Source: Nanobdellota archaeon
GTDB lineage: Archaea; Nanobdellota; Nanobdellia; Parvarchaeales; Parvarchaeaceae
DNA length: 58,877 nt
NCBI GenBank assembly: GCA_021807085.1
Contig: JAKAPM010000005.1
Coordinates: 1-58,877, forward strand
Direction: 5' to 3'
The stretch's first letter is position 1, and every line of letters begins with the position of its first letter. This document shows, piece after piece, positions 38,773-46,707 of this stretch. The notes under the pieces were generated by a model, which saw only the letters and a list, made by a program, of their open reading frames with translations, had not been told where the DNA came from and searched no databases. Made by a program: the position numbers and the translations under genes.

Positions 38773-40029
38773 ATGGATTCAAAAGATGGCGCCAGTCCTA
38801 ATGATGTTGATAGGACTTTCAGGTTCTTTCTAGCGTCGAGGGCATTCAGAAGCGTCGGTCTAATATTCGTTACTCTTGCGATACCCCTCTATTTGTTCGC
38901 ACTGAGATATAGTTTGATAACGATAGGACTGATTTATTTTGTGATAATAAGCTTCAATGTGGCCCTTGTGCTTCTACTGGGTGCGTTCGGAGACAGGGTC
39001 GGTTACAAAAAAGCGCTTATAGTCGGGGAGTTTTTCCCGCTCGCGGCTCTGATACTTCTGGCTTTGTCCACAAACATATACTATGTCATAACCGCGGCCA
39101 TAATAGGAGGTGTGGCGGGTGTAGCTGGCGGCATGAGGGGGACTTTCTCGCCCGGTTCGACGGCGCTTATAGTGAGCAATTGGCACGGCGAGAAAGACAG
39201 GGTGAATAGGTTCGGTAAGATAACGGCTGTCGGCTCGGCTGCGTCGATTTTCGGCGCGCTCCTGCTTTCATTCCACGGTTTCCTTTCAGATTATATTAGC
39301 AGTGTATACGCTTTCAGACTGTTTTTCGGGGTTTCAGCGTTTTTTGTGTTTTTATCCTTGATTTCGCTTTTTTTCGTGAAGGAGGTGAGAAGACCCAAAA
39401 AAACCACGAGGATAATGAAGAAATCGAGCTTCAAGTATTCCTTCAGGGTGATTATAGCAAACATTGTAAATGGGTTTGGGTTGGGGATAGCACTGCCGCT
39501 CCTGCCACTTTGGTTTAGCGTCAGTTACGGCGTGAACACTACACTCATAGGCTACCTTTATATGGTTTCGTATGCTTCGACGTCTATAGGCGGATACATC
39601 GCTTCACGGTCCGCTTATTCTGAGAAGTTTTCTGCCCTCAACACCGCTTCGTATACCCGTTCTTTCATGGGGATTGCATTAGTCGGCATAGCACTCTCTC
39701 CGTTCTTTGCCATTGCTGGAGCCATATTCGTCGTTAGGTCGTTGATAGCCGGCATAGGCTCCCCTTCCCGCAGCGCTGTAAACCTAAGAGGGGTTGATAC
39801 GCAGGATTATGGCACGGCCTCGAGTGCGATAGGCGTTGCAAACCGTCTGTCTCTGACAAGCTCCGGCCTTTCCGGCTATCTTATGGATGTGTCTTTGCCC
39901 TCGCCCATGTTTTTGGGCGGTATAATGCAGATTTTTGGAGGGCTCCTGTATCTCAGGATATTGAAGCCAAAAAACGTTAACGCGAGGGGCATCAAGCAAG
40001 GCGGACGATTGCACCACCGAAGCCGTTGA
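38773..40029 (+). CDS. Major facilitator superfamily transporter
   Basis: ~12 TM; GAFGDRVGYKKALIVGE between TM2/3. Confidence 0.88.
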   Translation: MDSKDGASPNDVDRTFRFFLASRAFRSVGLIFVTLAIPLYLFALRYSLITIGLIYFVIISFNVALVLLLGAFGDRVGYKKALIVGEFFPLAALILLALSTNIYYVITAAIIGGVAGVAGGMRGTFSPGSTALIVSNWHGEKDRVNRFGKITAVGSAASIFGALLLSFHGFLSDYISSVYAFRLFFGVSAFFVFLSLISLFFVKEVRRPKKTTRIMKKSSFKYSFRVIIANIVNGFGLGIALPLLPLWFSVSYGVNTTLIGYLYMVSYASTSIGGYIASRSAYSEKFSALNTASYTRSFMGIALVGIALSPFFAIAGAIFVVRSLIAGIGSPSRSAVNLRGVDTQDYGTASSAIGVANRLSLTSSGLSGYLMDVSLPSPMFLGGIMQIFGGLLYLRILKPKNVNARGIKQGGRLHHRSR

Positions 40030-40073
40030 CAGAGTAGATAAACGACATAGTGAGAAAACAGGGTATTTGAGTC

Positions 40074-40337
40074 TCAGGTTTTTCTACCTACAAACAGCAT
40101 GTGCTCTGGCTTCAAATTTCTTGATATTTTTGTGTAGTCTTTAAGCTTTAACGGTTGCAGTTCAGAAAGTTTATTTGGTTGTTTGCGGAATAATTTTTGT
40201 AGGAAATTTCCTCTTGAGAAGGTTAAATCTCTAATTTGAAAAGATAATTTTTTACCTTGTAAAATAGATGGAACATTATATCTGTTTAAATTAGACTTAT
40301 CAGAGGACTCTATACCTAATGGAGTATTATCCCACAA
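40074..40337 (-). CDS. Hypothetical protein, possibly a fragment
   Basis: 87-aa ORF whose first codons lie in the 22-bp repeat. Confidence 0.35.
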   Translation of the reverse strand: MWDNTPLGIESSDKSNLNRYNVPSILQGKKLSFQIRDLTFSRGNFLQKLFRKQPNKLSELQPLKLKDYTKISRNLKPEHMLFVGRKT

Positions 40338-40347
40338 GAAAGATAGC
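40322..40347 (+). repeat. Direct repeat, right copy, overlapping the 3' end of tRNA-Gln
   Basis: GAGT-ATTATCCCACAAGAAAGATAGC. Confidence 0.9.
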
Positions 40348-40416
40348 CCCGGCCGGATTCGGACCGGTGTCTAGGGCTCCAAAGGCCCTCGTGCTTGGCC
40401 GCTACACTACGGGGCT
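40344..40416 (-). tRNA. tRNA-Gln(TTG)
   Basis: AGCCCCG/CGGGGCT acceptor; anticodon stem-loop AGGGC-CTTTGGA-GCCCT. Confidence 0.95.
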
Positions 40417-40501
40417 GCGGCTCTACAATAAAATCTAACACACCAATTGATTATAAATCAATCCAGAATAGCCTTAAATATGGACTTTTTCTAATAATAG
40501 A

Positions 40502-41605
40502 ATGCTTACGGAATTGTTGGTTTCGGGATTGGCAACCCTCATTTCTGTTCTTTTCGCCGGCAGGCTGGTCGCTCCACTCCTGGTGCGCGTAGGACTGGTG
40601 GCACAGGACATAAACAAGAAGAAGCACCCCATCCTGCCCGCAAGCGGCGGTCTTATCCTGCTGATAGGTATCTTCGTCGGCGTTCTCGTGTTCGTTGCGT
40701 CGCTCAATTTCTTCACGAACGCGAGCGTAAACAAGGAATTCCTGCTCCTCGGGCTCCTGAGCATCATAGCTGTATCGTTCGTCGGCTTCATAGATGACCT
40801 GATGGGCGGCAAGATACGCACTTCAAAAGCGGACGCGTCCAGGATGACCAGGAACTATTCGCTGTTCAACGGCGGCATAAGGCAGTGGCAGAAGCCGCTC
40901 CTCACACTAATAGCCGCGCTGCCGCTGATGGTGGCGAATTTCGGCACTTACATACCGCTGCCGTTCATAGGCAACGTGTTCGTAAACCCTATATTCTACA
41001 TCCTCATCTTCGTGCCGCTGGTAGTGGTCTTCCTGTCGAACTCTTTCAACATGCTGGAAGGACTGAACGGGCTCAGTCTACAGATGGCGCTTGTCGTGTT
41101 TGTTACCCTGGCGATATTCACCTACCACATACAGGCATACACGGCGTTCTCCCTCGCCGTTATGTTCGCCGCGGGAATCATCGGGTACTCTTACTACGGT
41201 TTCTACCCAGCAAAACTCCTTCCCGGCGACAGCCTTACGTACATGCTAGGCGGGGGGGTGGCAGCGGTTTTGATACTCGGGAACACCAACATAATCTTCA
41301 TACCTGCGGGAGGAATCTACGGCATACAGGCCATACTGCAGCTTAGGAGCGTATGGACAGTCGGCCTTATACTGGCCATACCGTGGATAGCAGAGTTCAT
41401 ACTGAAGGCGAGGGTAAAATTCCACGCGCATTCGTGGGGCATCCTGAAAAAGGACGGCAGACTGTCCTCGCCCCACGGAAACAAGGTATATTCGTTGACA
41501 CATCTATTCCTGAGGACAGGTAAGTTCAAGGAATGGCAGATAGTCCAGTTCTTCACAGTGATAGAGATAATACTCGCCTTCTTCGCGCTACTTGTTGCCT
41601 GGTAG
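40502..41605 (+). CDS. GT4-family UDP-GlcNAc-1-phosphate transferase (MraY/WecA/AglH-like)
   Basis: GFIDDLMG, NSFNMLEGLNGL, YGFYPAKLLPGDSLTYMLGG. Confidence 0.9.
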   Translation: MLTELLVSGLATLISVLFAGRLVAPLLVRVGLVAQDINKKKHPILPASGGLILLIGIFVGVLVFVASLNFFTNASVNKEFLLLGLLSIIAVSFVGFIDDLMGGKIRTSKADASRMTRNYSLFNGGIRQWQKPLLTLIAALPLMVANFGTYIPLPFIGNVFVNPIFYILIFVPLVVVFLSNSFNMLEGLNGLSLQMALVVFVTLAIFTYHIQAYTAFSLAVMFAAGIIGYSYYGFYPAKLLPGDSLTYMLGGGVAAVLILGNTNIIFIPAGGIYGIQAILQLRSVWTVGLILAIPWIAEFILKARVKFHAHSWGILKKDGRLSSPHGNKVYSLTHLFLRTGKFKEWQIVQFFTVIEIILAFFALLVAW

Positions 41606-42067
41606 AGGGCACATCTCTTTCAGAACTATTTTGTTGCCGTAGAAATCGTGCGCCCCGTAGCCGTCACCGTAGTAATCAAGATTCTGTCTCGCCAGCCTCG
41701 CCAGGCCGTCATAGAACCTCGTCTCTGCTTTTTCTCGCCCCTCTCTCATCTCCTTCCTTTCCTCCTCTAGCCTCTCCTCTATCTCCCTGTTTTCTTTTTT
41801 TCTTACAAAGTACAGCCCAGACCCTATGTAGCCGAATGCCAGAGACACACCGCCTAAAAACAGCCCTGCGCCGGTTAGGCTGTGCATATAGGTGGTGCTG
41901 TAAACTATAAATGGTATGCCTATTAGTCCCCTGTTCATGAGGTTCTCGCCGAACATTTCGCTCCCACTCCTACCAATGAATACGAGTTTAAGGTAGCTGC
42001 CGAGCCTGTGTGACATGGATTCATCAGAACGGCCCCCTCCCAGCGCTTTCTCGAGCCCGCTCTCCAT
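41588..42067 (-). CDS. Membrane protein of unknown function
   Basis: TM segments and acidic/basic coiled-coil; start MESGLEKALGG. Confidence 0.6.
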   Translation of the reverse strand: MESGLEKALGGGRSDESMSHRLGSYLKLVFIGRSGSEMFGENLMNRGLIGIPFIVYSTTYMHSLTGAGLFLGGVSLAFGYIGSGLYFVRKKENREIEERLEEERKEMREGREKAETRFYDGLARLARQNLDYYGDGYGAHDFYGNKIVLKEMCPLPGNK

Positions 42068-42127
42068 ATCAATATTACTGCGTGGGAACTTATAAATGAT
42101 TCCCTGTCGCTGGAGAAAAAGGAAACC

Positions 42128-42241
42128 TGGGGCTGCCAGGATTTGAACCTGGGTCAAGCGGTTTCTTCTAATCATCCTTTTTCAAGTCATTTTTCCAGTC
42201 AAGCTGGAGCCGCCTATTCTGCCTGGTTAGACTACAGCCCC
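42128..42241 (-). tRNA. tRNA-Trp(CCA) with ~41-nt intron
   Basis: GGGGCTG/CAGCCCC-A acceptor; GGCGG-CTCCAG-[intron]-A-CCGCT; T-arm CCAGG TTCAAAT CCTGG. Confidence 0.85.
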
Positions 42242-42774
42242 TAAGTGAATATCCTGTACTTGTCCTTGTTCTCCATCTCCTCTATTATCCTGTCCTCTAT
42301 GCTCTTTGCCACGTTGTAGGACGACCCCACCCTCTGTTCCATTTCCTGGTAGGATTCGAAAGGCCTCTTCTCGCGCTCTTCTATGACTTTCTGCACCATT
42401 TTCTTCCCTATCCCCGGTATCAGGCTTAGGGCGTGCAGCCGCACGTTGACAGGGCCTATCTTGTCGATCACTTCTATGTATTTTTTTTCGTTCTGTAGCA
42501 CGTTCTCTTTTATCTTCTCCCTCAGCAGCAGCATGCCGTTCTCGCTCAGCTTGTCTGGGCTTATCCTCTCTATTATATGGTGGACTTCTTCGCGCTTATT
42601 CTCCCCTATATACACCCTCAAACCGGCTTCGAGCGGCTTGGACTCCTTTTTCAGCGCCACAAGCAGAAGTCCGAGCGAATCCGTCAGTATTATCGCCGAC
42701 GGTCTCCTGTCCTTAGAACCAGCCAGGCCGTACGGCAGGTACTCTAGGACATACGCATATTCATCCCTTGCCAT
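42241..42774 (-). CDS. DUF655 family (HhH RNA-binding) protein
   Basis: LIPGIGKKMVQKVIEEREKRPFESYQEMEQRV; next to Rpb4. Confidence 0.85.
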   Translation of the reverse strand: MARDEYAYVLEYLPYGLAGSKDRRPSAIILTDSLGLLLVALKKESKPLEAGLRVYIGENKREEVHHIIERISPDKLSENGMLLLREKIKENVLQNEKKYIEVIDKIGPVNVRLHALSLIPGIGKKMVQKVIEEREKRPFESYQEMEQRVGSSYNVAKSIEDRIIEEMENKDKYRIFT

Positions 42775-42795
42775 AAGACAGTTAAAACCAGCCGT

Positions 42796-43119
42796 CTATA
42801 AATGCTTTTTTACAACCGCGAGGATTTTTTTCAAATCTTCCTCTTTTATGTTGGATTTCAGCGGGGACAGGATGGCCCTCAGCTGCTCTACAGAAGTCGG
42901 GATAGCATCTATCACCATTCGTACGTAATCCTCCCTTATGCCCAGCCCAAGTTCGTTTATCTCGTTGAAGGCGGCCTCGAAATCGTTCACCTTAGCATTT
43001 TTCTGCACGTGCTCCACCAGCCTCTTACCCATTTCGCTGCCTTTGTCGACGAATTTGAGGTAGCTATCCTTCAGTTCCGTCTCGCTGATTATCTTCTCGT
43101 CTATAACGTCATATTCCAT
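42796..43119 (-). CDS. rpoF: RNA polymerase subunit F/Rpb4
   Basis: Rpb4-like HRDC pattern; gene order L21e-Rpb4-DUF655. Confidence 0.82.
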   Translation of the reverse strand: MEYDVIDEKIISETELKDSYLKFVDKGSEMGKRLVEHVQKNAKVNDFEAAFNEINELGLGIREDYVRMVIDAIPTSVEQLRAILSPLKSNIKEEDLKKILAVVKKHL

Positions 43120-43120
43120 A

Positions 43121-43390
43121 TTACAGTTTCCTCATGTGCACTGCCAGCAGGTCGATCCTTTTCGCCTTGCCCCCGAAGAGCACTTCCACAGTGTAAGCTT
43201 TTCCTTTCCTCCCGAGGACGACACCGTTCGAGCCGAAAAAGCTCCTGTGCGGTATGTTCCTCTGTATCCTAGGATCCGGCTTTATCATCACGCGGTCGCC
43301 GGCGCTGAAGGACTGCAGGACCCTCTTCATGTCGGTCTTCCCCCTCTCGTTGACGCTCAGCCTTAGCTTGTTCCTCGACCTCTTGTGCAT
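43121..43390 (-). CDS. rpl21e: Ribosomal protein eL21
   Basis: SAGDRVMIKPDPRIQRNIPHRSFFGSNGVVLGRKGKAYTVEV. Confidence 0.92.
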   Translation of the reverse strand: MHKRSRNKLRLSVNERGKTDMKRVLQSFSAGDRVMIKPDPRIQRNIPHRSFFGSNGVVLGRKGKAYTVEVLFGGKAKRIDLLAVHMRKL

Positions 43391-43628
43391 TCCGTTGCCT
43401 GTTATCGACATAATTCTATCTTATTCACAGTTTAGTATTTATATCTTTATTCCTCCACGTAGAACGAACAGTATCTCCTCTCTCAGAATTCTCTTTATGT
43501 AAGAATCTGTGTTGCCGGGTATTATCCCGCCCGCCAAAAGAAAACATCCCCTCGCGGTAAAAGAGGCCCAGCTTAAAAATTACGTCAGTCGAAAACTATA
43601 AAACTTTTCTCTTCTTTAAGATAGTATC

Positions 43629-44213
43629 ATGCAGAAGAGAGTCTTCATAGTACACGGTTGGGGAGGCAGCCCCAACGGTACGTGGATACCGTGGCTCGTT
43701 AGACGGGCCGGAGGGGCTGGAATCCATGCCATGGCGCTTTTCATGCCGGATCCCGACGAACCGGATATCGATACGTGGGTATACCACCTCGGCAAGGTGG
43801 TCGAGAATCCCGACCAGGACACTTTCTTTGTGGGGCACAGCATCGGATGCCAGACTATCCTCAGGTACATGTCCACATTAGACGCAGGAGTCAGGATAGG
43901 GGGCGCCGTTCTGGTCGCGCCCTGGATACACTTGAACAACGCGGCTTTCGACGGCGAGACCGACGTATCGATAGCAGAGCCATGGCTAGAGACTCCTATC
44001 GAATGGGACAAAATAAAAATCCATACTGACAGGTTCATTACTATATTCTCCGACAACGACCCATACGTGCCGATAGCCGACTCCAAGGCTTTCGAAAAGG
44101 AACTCGGGGCCAAGACGATCATAGAGAGCAAGAAGGGGCACTTAGACGATGTGCTGGAGCTCCCCCGCGCAGTTTCATCCCTTCTCGAGATGGCCGGCAT
44201 CGGAAAAAACTGA
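43629..44213 (+). CDS. RBBP9/YdeN-like alpha/beta hydrolase
   Basis: VFIVHGWGGSPNGTWIPWL, FVGHSIGCQTILRY, FSDNDPYVP, GHLD. Confidence 0.88.
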   Translation: MQKRVFIVHGWGGSPNGTWIPWLVRRAGGAGIHAMALFMPDPDEPDIDTWVYHLGKVVENPDQDTFFVGHSIGCQTILRYMSTLDAGVRIGGAVLVAPWIHLNNAAFDGETDVSIAEPWLETPIEWDKIKIHTDRFITIFSDNDPYVPIADSKAFEKELGAKTIIESKKGHLDDVLELPRAVSSLLEMAGIGKN

Positions 44214-44223
44214 TGCCGGTGTC

Positions 44224-44520
44224 CTATTTTGTCCTGCTTCTCGACGCGTTCCTCTTGTACCCTGCAAATAGGGCGTACAGCACGGCGAAAGACGAGGCAG
44301 ACGCGGCCACAGTTACGGCCGCTGCAAGGTAGACGGAGAACCCGTAGAAAGCAGCGGCGATGACAGACAGTGCGACTACGACCGTCAACTCTATGGGTAC
44401 GACGGCTATCGCCAACATCAGGCGCGAGATGTCCCTTGTCAGCGGAGAATCCAGCCTAGCAGCCGCTTTGCCGTAGCGCTTTATCCGCACCTTTCCTCGG
44501 GAATATTCGTACGTTTTCAT
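44224..44520 (-). CDS. Small membrane protein
   Basis: Two hydrophobic segments; 98 aa. Confidence 0.6.
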   Translation of the reverse strand: MKTYEYSRGKVRIKRYGKAAARLDSPLTRDISRLMLAIAVVPIELTVVVALSVIAAAFYGFSVYLAAAVTVAASASSFAVLYALFAGYKRNASRSRTK

Positions 44521-44530
44521 GCGTCAAGAC

Positions 44531-44613
44531 TGCAGAGGGAGGGATTTGAACCCTCGAAGGCCTGAGCCATAAGGTCCTTAGCCTTACGCGTTTGACCGCT
44601 TCGCTACCCCTGC
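44531..44613 (-). tRNA. tRNA-Leu (type II; anticodon reads AAG)
   Basis: GCAGGGG/CCTCTGC-A acceptor, TAAGG-CTAAGGA-CCTTA anticodon arm, long variable arm, GAGGG TTCAAAT CCCTC T-arm. Confidence 0.9.
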
Positions 44614-44614
44614 A
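44592..44614 (+). repeat. attL core direct repeat (within tRNA-Leu 5' part)
   Basis: TTGACCGCTTCGCTACCCCTGCA. Confidence 0.85.
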
Positions 44615-44636
44615 ACAAGAGGTAACCTAGAGGGTT

Positions 44637-44657
44637 ACTTCGCTACTTTGCCCCTAA
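44637..44657 (+). repeat. Subterminal inverted repeat, left
   Basis: ACTTCGCTACTTTGCCCCTAA; 20/21 inverted match with 54207-54227. Confidence 0.8.
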
Positions 44658-44786
44658 AGGGGCGGAAACTGCAAGCCTCCGCCCAAGCAATAGGAGATAC
44701 CAAATGGAAATACGTAATGTCAGAATAAAAAGCTTTCTGCGGTCTTTAGGTAATTTTGCTGTTAGAAATTTAAAATTTGCTAATTT

Positions 44787-44960
44787 AGACCCACACACAC
44801 ACCTAAAAAATTACCTATATTATATTCGTATTAGGTTATGTACATATATATGTATACATATATATGTAGACACATATATGTCGACATATATATGTAGACA
44901 CATATATGTCAATAAGCTGATTGAATTTTCTAAAAATCAAACTGAGGTGTGTGTGTGTCT
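44787..44960. promoter_or_regulatory. Iterated palindrome cluster flanked by CA/GT inverted repeat
   Basis: Five ACATATAT(AT)GT units at 44842, 44856, 44872, 44884, 44900; flanks AGACCCACACACACACCT and AGGTGTGTGTGTGTCT. Confidence 0.7.
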
Positions 44961-45275
44961 ATGAAAACATCTCATTTAGCCACACAATCAGCTAAAAAAG
45001 AGATTATAAAGATTTTAAATACCTATCAGGCTCGCTATGGTCTTGATCCAGCAAAATTAGTTAAAGAATTAGCACGGGATTTCGATGTAATTAAAGAGAA
45101 AAAAGTAGTGAAATGCCCTTACTGTGGACGCCAATTTTACGGTCATGAATACAACTATAAGATGCACCTATTTTCCGCACATGGCATCAACAACCTAGAT
45201 GAGTTTAACGATCCTGTCGTACCAAAAATGTCCGAGAACTCGGCAGGATCTACGGAGGTAAAACATGGAATTTAA
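44961..45275 (+). CDS. C2H2 zinc-finger viral protein
   Basis: CPYCGRQFYGHEYNYKMHLFSAH. Confidence 0.8.
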   Translation: MKTSHLATQSAKKEIIKILNTYQARYGLDPAKLVKELARDFDVIKEKKVVKCPYCGRQFYGHEYNYKMHLFSAHGINNLDEFNDPVVPKMSENSAGSTEVKHGI

Positions 45276-45396
45276 GATGAGTTGGGAAGAAAGCCTTAGT
45301 CTTGTTAGAATACAGGACCTAGCAGAGCGCCATCAGCTGATAATTACGGTGGACGGCGACAAGCAAAGCGTCAGTTTTAAGAGGGCAAATGTATGA
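45265..45396 (+). CDS. Small viral protein (43 aa)
   Basis: MEFKMSWEESLSLVRIQDLAERHQLIITVDGDKQSVSFKRANV; SD GGAGGT; overlaps neighbours. Confidence 0.6.
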   Translation: MEFKMSWEESLSLVRIQDLAERHQLIITVDGDKQSVSFKRANV

Positions 45397-45668
45397 AAGG
45401 TGCACCACAAGATTTGAAATTGATTCTAGAAGATCTAGAAGATACACGGCAAAGATTGCATAATGTTGTTAAAGATCTTGAAGATGCACGCAGAGCAAAT
45501 AAACAACTTACACAAGAACTGGAATTGGAACAAAGTAAAATTACTGTTATAAAAAATCTTTGGAATATCGCAGTTTTAGTAAACCTTAACGACGACTCGG
45601 ACTTGCAAGTACTCAAAGAACCCATCAATTGGTTTCTAAATTCAACACTAAAGGAGGAGGATAAATAA
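45393..45668 (+). CDS. Coiled-coil viral protein
   Basis: Heptad-rich LEDLEDTRQRLHNVVKDLEDARRANKQLTQELELEQ. Confidence 0.7.
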   Translation: MKGAPQDLKLILEDLEDTRQRLHNVVKDLEDARRANKQLTQELELEQSKITVIKNLWNIAVLVNLNDDSDLQVLKEPINWFLNSTLKEEDK

Positions 45669-45931
45669 TGGAAAAACCGATTAAGTGCCGCTGGTGCGAC
45701 CGCACATTTGACAACGAGTTTGATCTCAGCGAACACTTGGCGATGGCACATTACAGCACACGAGGAAACCTTAAAGCAACTTACTCTTGTTTCTGCGGTA
45801 AAAAACTAACTTACGCAGCCGAACAGCCGAAGATCATGCTGCATCTAATCGCACACCTCCGGCAAACATCGGATCCTGATCTCAGAAAAAGGATCCTGTT
45901 AGAAATCGACACTTTAACGAGGCAGCACTAA
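45668..45931 (+). CDS. Double zinc-finger viral protein
   Basis: CRWCDRTFDNEFDLSEHLAMAH and CFCGKKLTYAAEQPKIMLHLIAH; SD GGAGGAGG. Confidence 0.8.
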   Translation: MEKPIKCRWCDRTFDNEFDLSEHLAMAHYSTRGNLKATYSCFCGKKLTYAAEQPKIMLHLIAHLRQTSDPDLRKRILLEIDTLTRQH

Positions 45932-46404
45932 TGGAAAATAAACTACTCTGTCTCTGTGCCGAAGATTTTGCAGCGGTTGGAGATCTCGTAGCACACCGTC
46001 AACACTGTGAAATTTGGCAGCGCTTTATGGCAAAACAAACTTTACTCTCACAACAACAAGACGCCTCACGGCAACTCGGAACTCCTGTACAGCAGAAAGT
46101 AGCAGATCAGCCATTACCAGTCTGTGAAATCTGCGGTACAAGAGCCATCGGTTGGAAAGCGGGCAGTTTGTTGTGTGATCAACACTGGAATAAGGAGGTA
46201 ACAAATATGGCAAACGAAAACGTAGTATACACCGGCAAGCCGGAGGAGAACAAAGCGGAGGAAAAATCTGTTGAGCCAGCAGCTGCTCAGCCTGTAGAAA
46301 ATCAGGCACCGCAGCCGGTGCAGGAACAGGCTTCGGAACAGCCAGCACAACCTGAGGAGGAAAAACAGGACGAGCAGCCTAGCGCTGCCGCTCCTGCGGC
46401 GTAA
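45931..46404 (+). CDS. Zinc-finger protein with P/E/A/Q-rich tail (possible internal start at 46207)
   Basis: CLCAEDFAAVGDLVAHRQHC, CEICGTRA..LLCDQHW; AAGGAGGT upstream of internal ATG 46207. Confidence 0.7.
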   Translation: MENKLLCLCAEDFAAVGDLVAHRQHCEIWQRFMAKQTLLSQQQDASRQLGTPVQQKVADQPLPVCEICGTRAIGWKAGSLLCDQHWNKEVTNMANENVVYTGKPEENKAEEKSVEPAAAQPVENQAPQPVQEQASEQPAQPEEEKQDEQPSAAAPAA

Positions 46405-46406
46405 AC

Positions 46407-46559
46407 ATGGTATCTGATAGAAATTGGTACTGCGTCCGCTGCAAAAAACCACAAACAGTACACGACATCAAAAAATACAAGACACTGAGAAACGGCATAA
46501 TGTACACAGCGAAAGACAAGGAGGGACACAAGGTCTTTAAGATCTTTGCCAAAAAATAG
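46407..46559 (+). CDS. Small CxxC protein, DUF5679-like
   Basis: MVSDRNWYCVRCKKPQTVHDIKKYKTLRNGIMYTAKDKEGHKVFKIFAKK. Confidence 0.6.
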   Translation: MVSDRNWYCVRCKKPQTVHDIKKYKTLRNGIMYTAKDKEGHKVFKIFAKK

Positions 46560-46563
46560 ACCT

Positions 46564-46707
46564 ATGTTCCACTGGTTGAAACGTCGATTGAAAACAGGAC
46601 TTTATCTCAGCTACTACGTAGCTGGGATCAGAGTCTACGAAGTCAAACCTGTTGAGGCTGTGCGAGATCTCGTTAAGAAAGTAACAGGTAACGAGGAGGA
46701 TAAATGA
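46564..46707 (+). CDS. Small viral protein (47 aa)
   Basis: MFHWLKRRLKTGLYLSYYVAGIRVYEVKPVEAVRDLVKKVTGNEEDK. Confidence 0.5.
   Translation: MFHWLKRRLKTGLYLSYYVAGIRVYEVKPVEAVRDLVKKVTGNEEDK

Noticed and set aside
44842-44909. Possible CRISPR array
   Set aside because: Repeat units are 10-12 bp palindromes with 2-6 bp between them; no spacer-length unique sequences and no cas genes in the window.
44704-44964. 86-aa ORF at the left of the provirus
   Set aside because: Its translation runs through the iterated ACATATATGT palindromes (YICIHIYVDTYMSTYICRHIYV); low-complexity artefact, the region is better read as regulatory DNA.
46025-46529. Overlapping minus-strand ORFs in the provirus (e.g. 46025-46348, 46114-46452)
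   Set aside because: Antisense to an SD-led operon; Cys/Leu/Phe-rich translations with no motif support.
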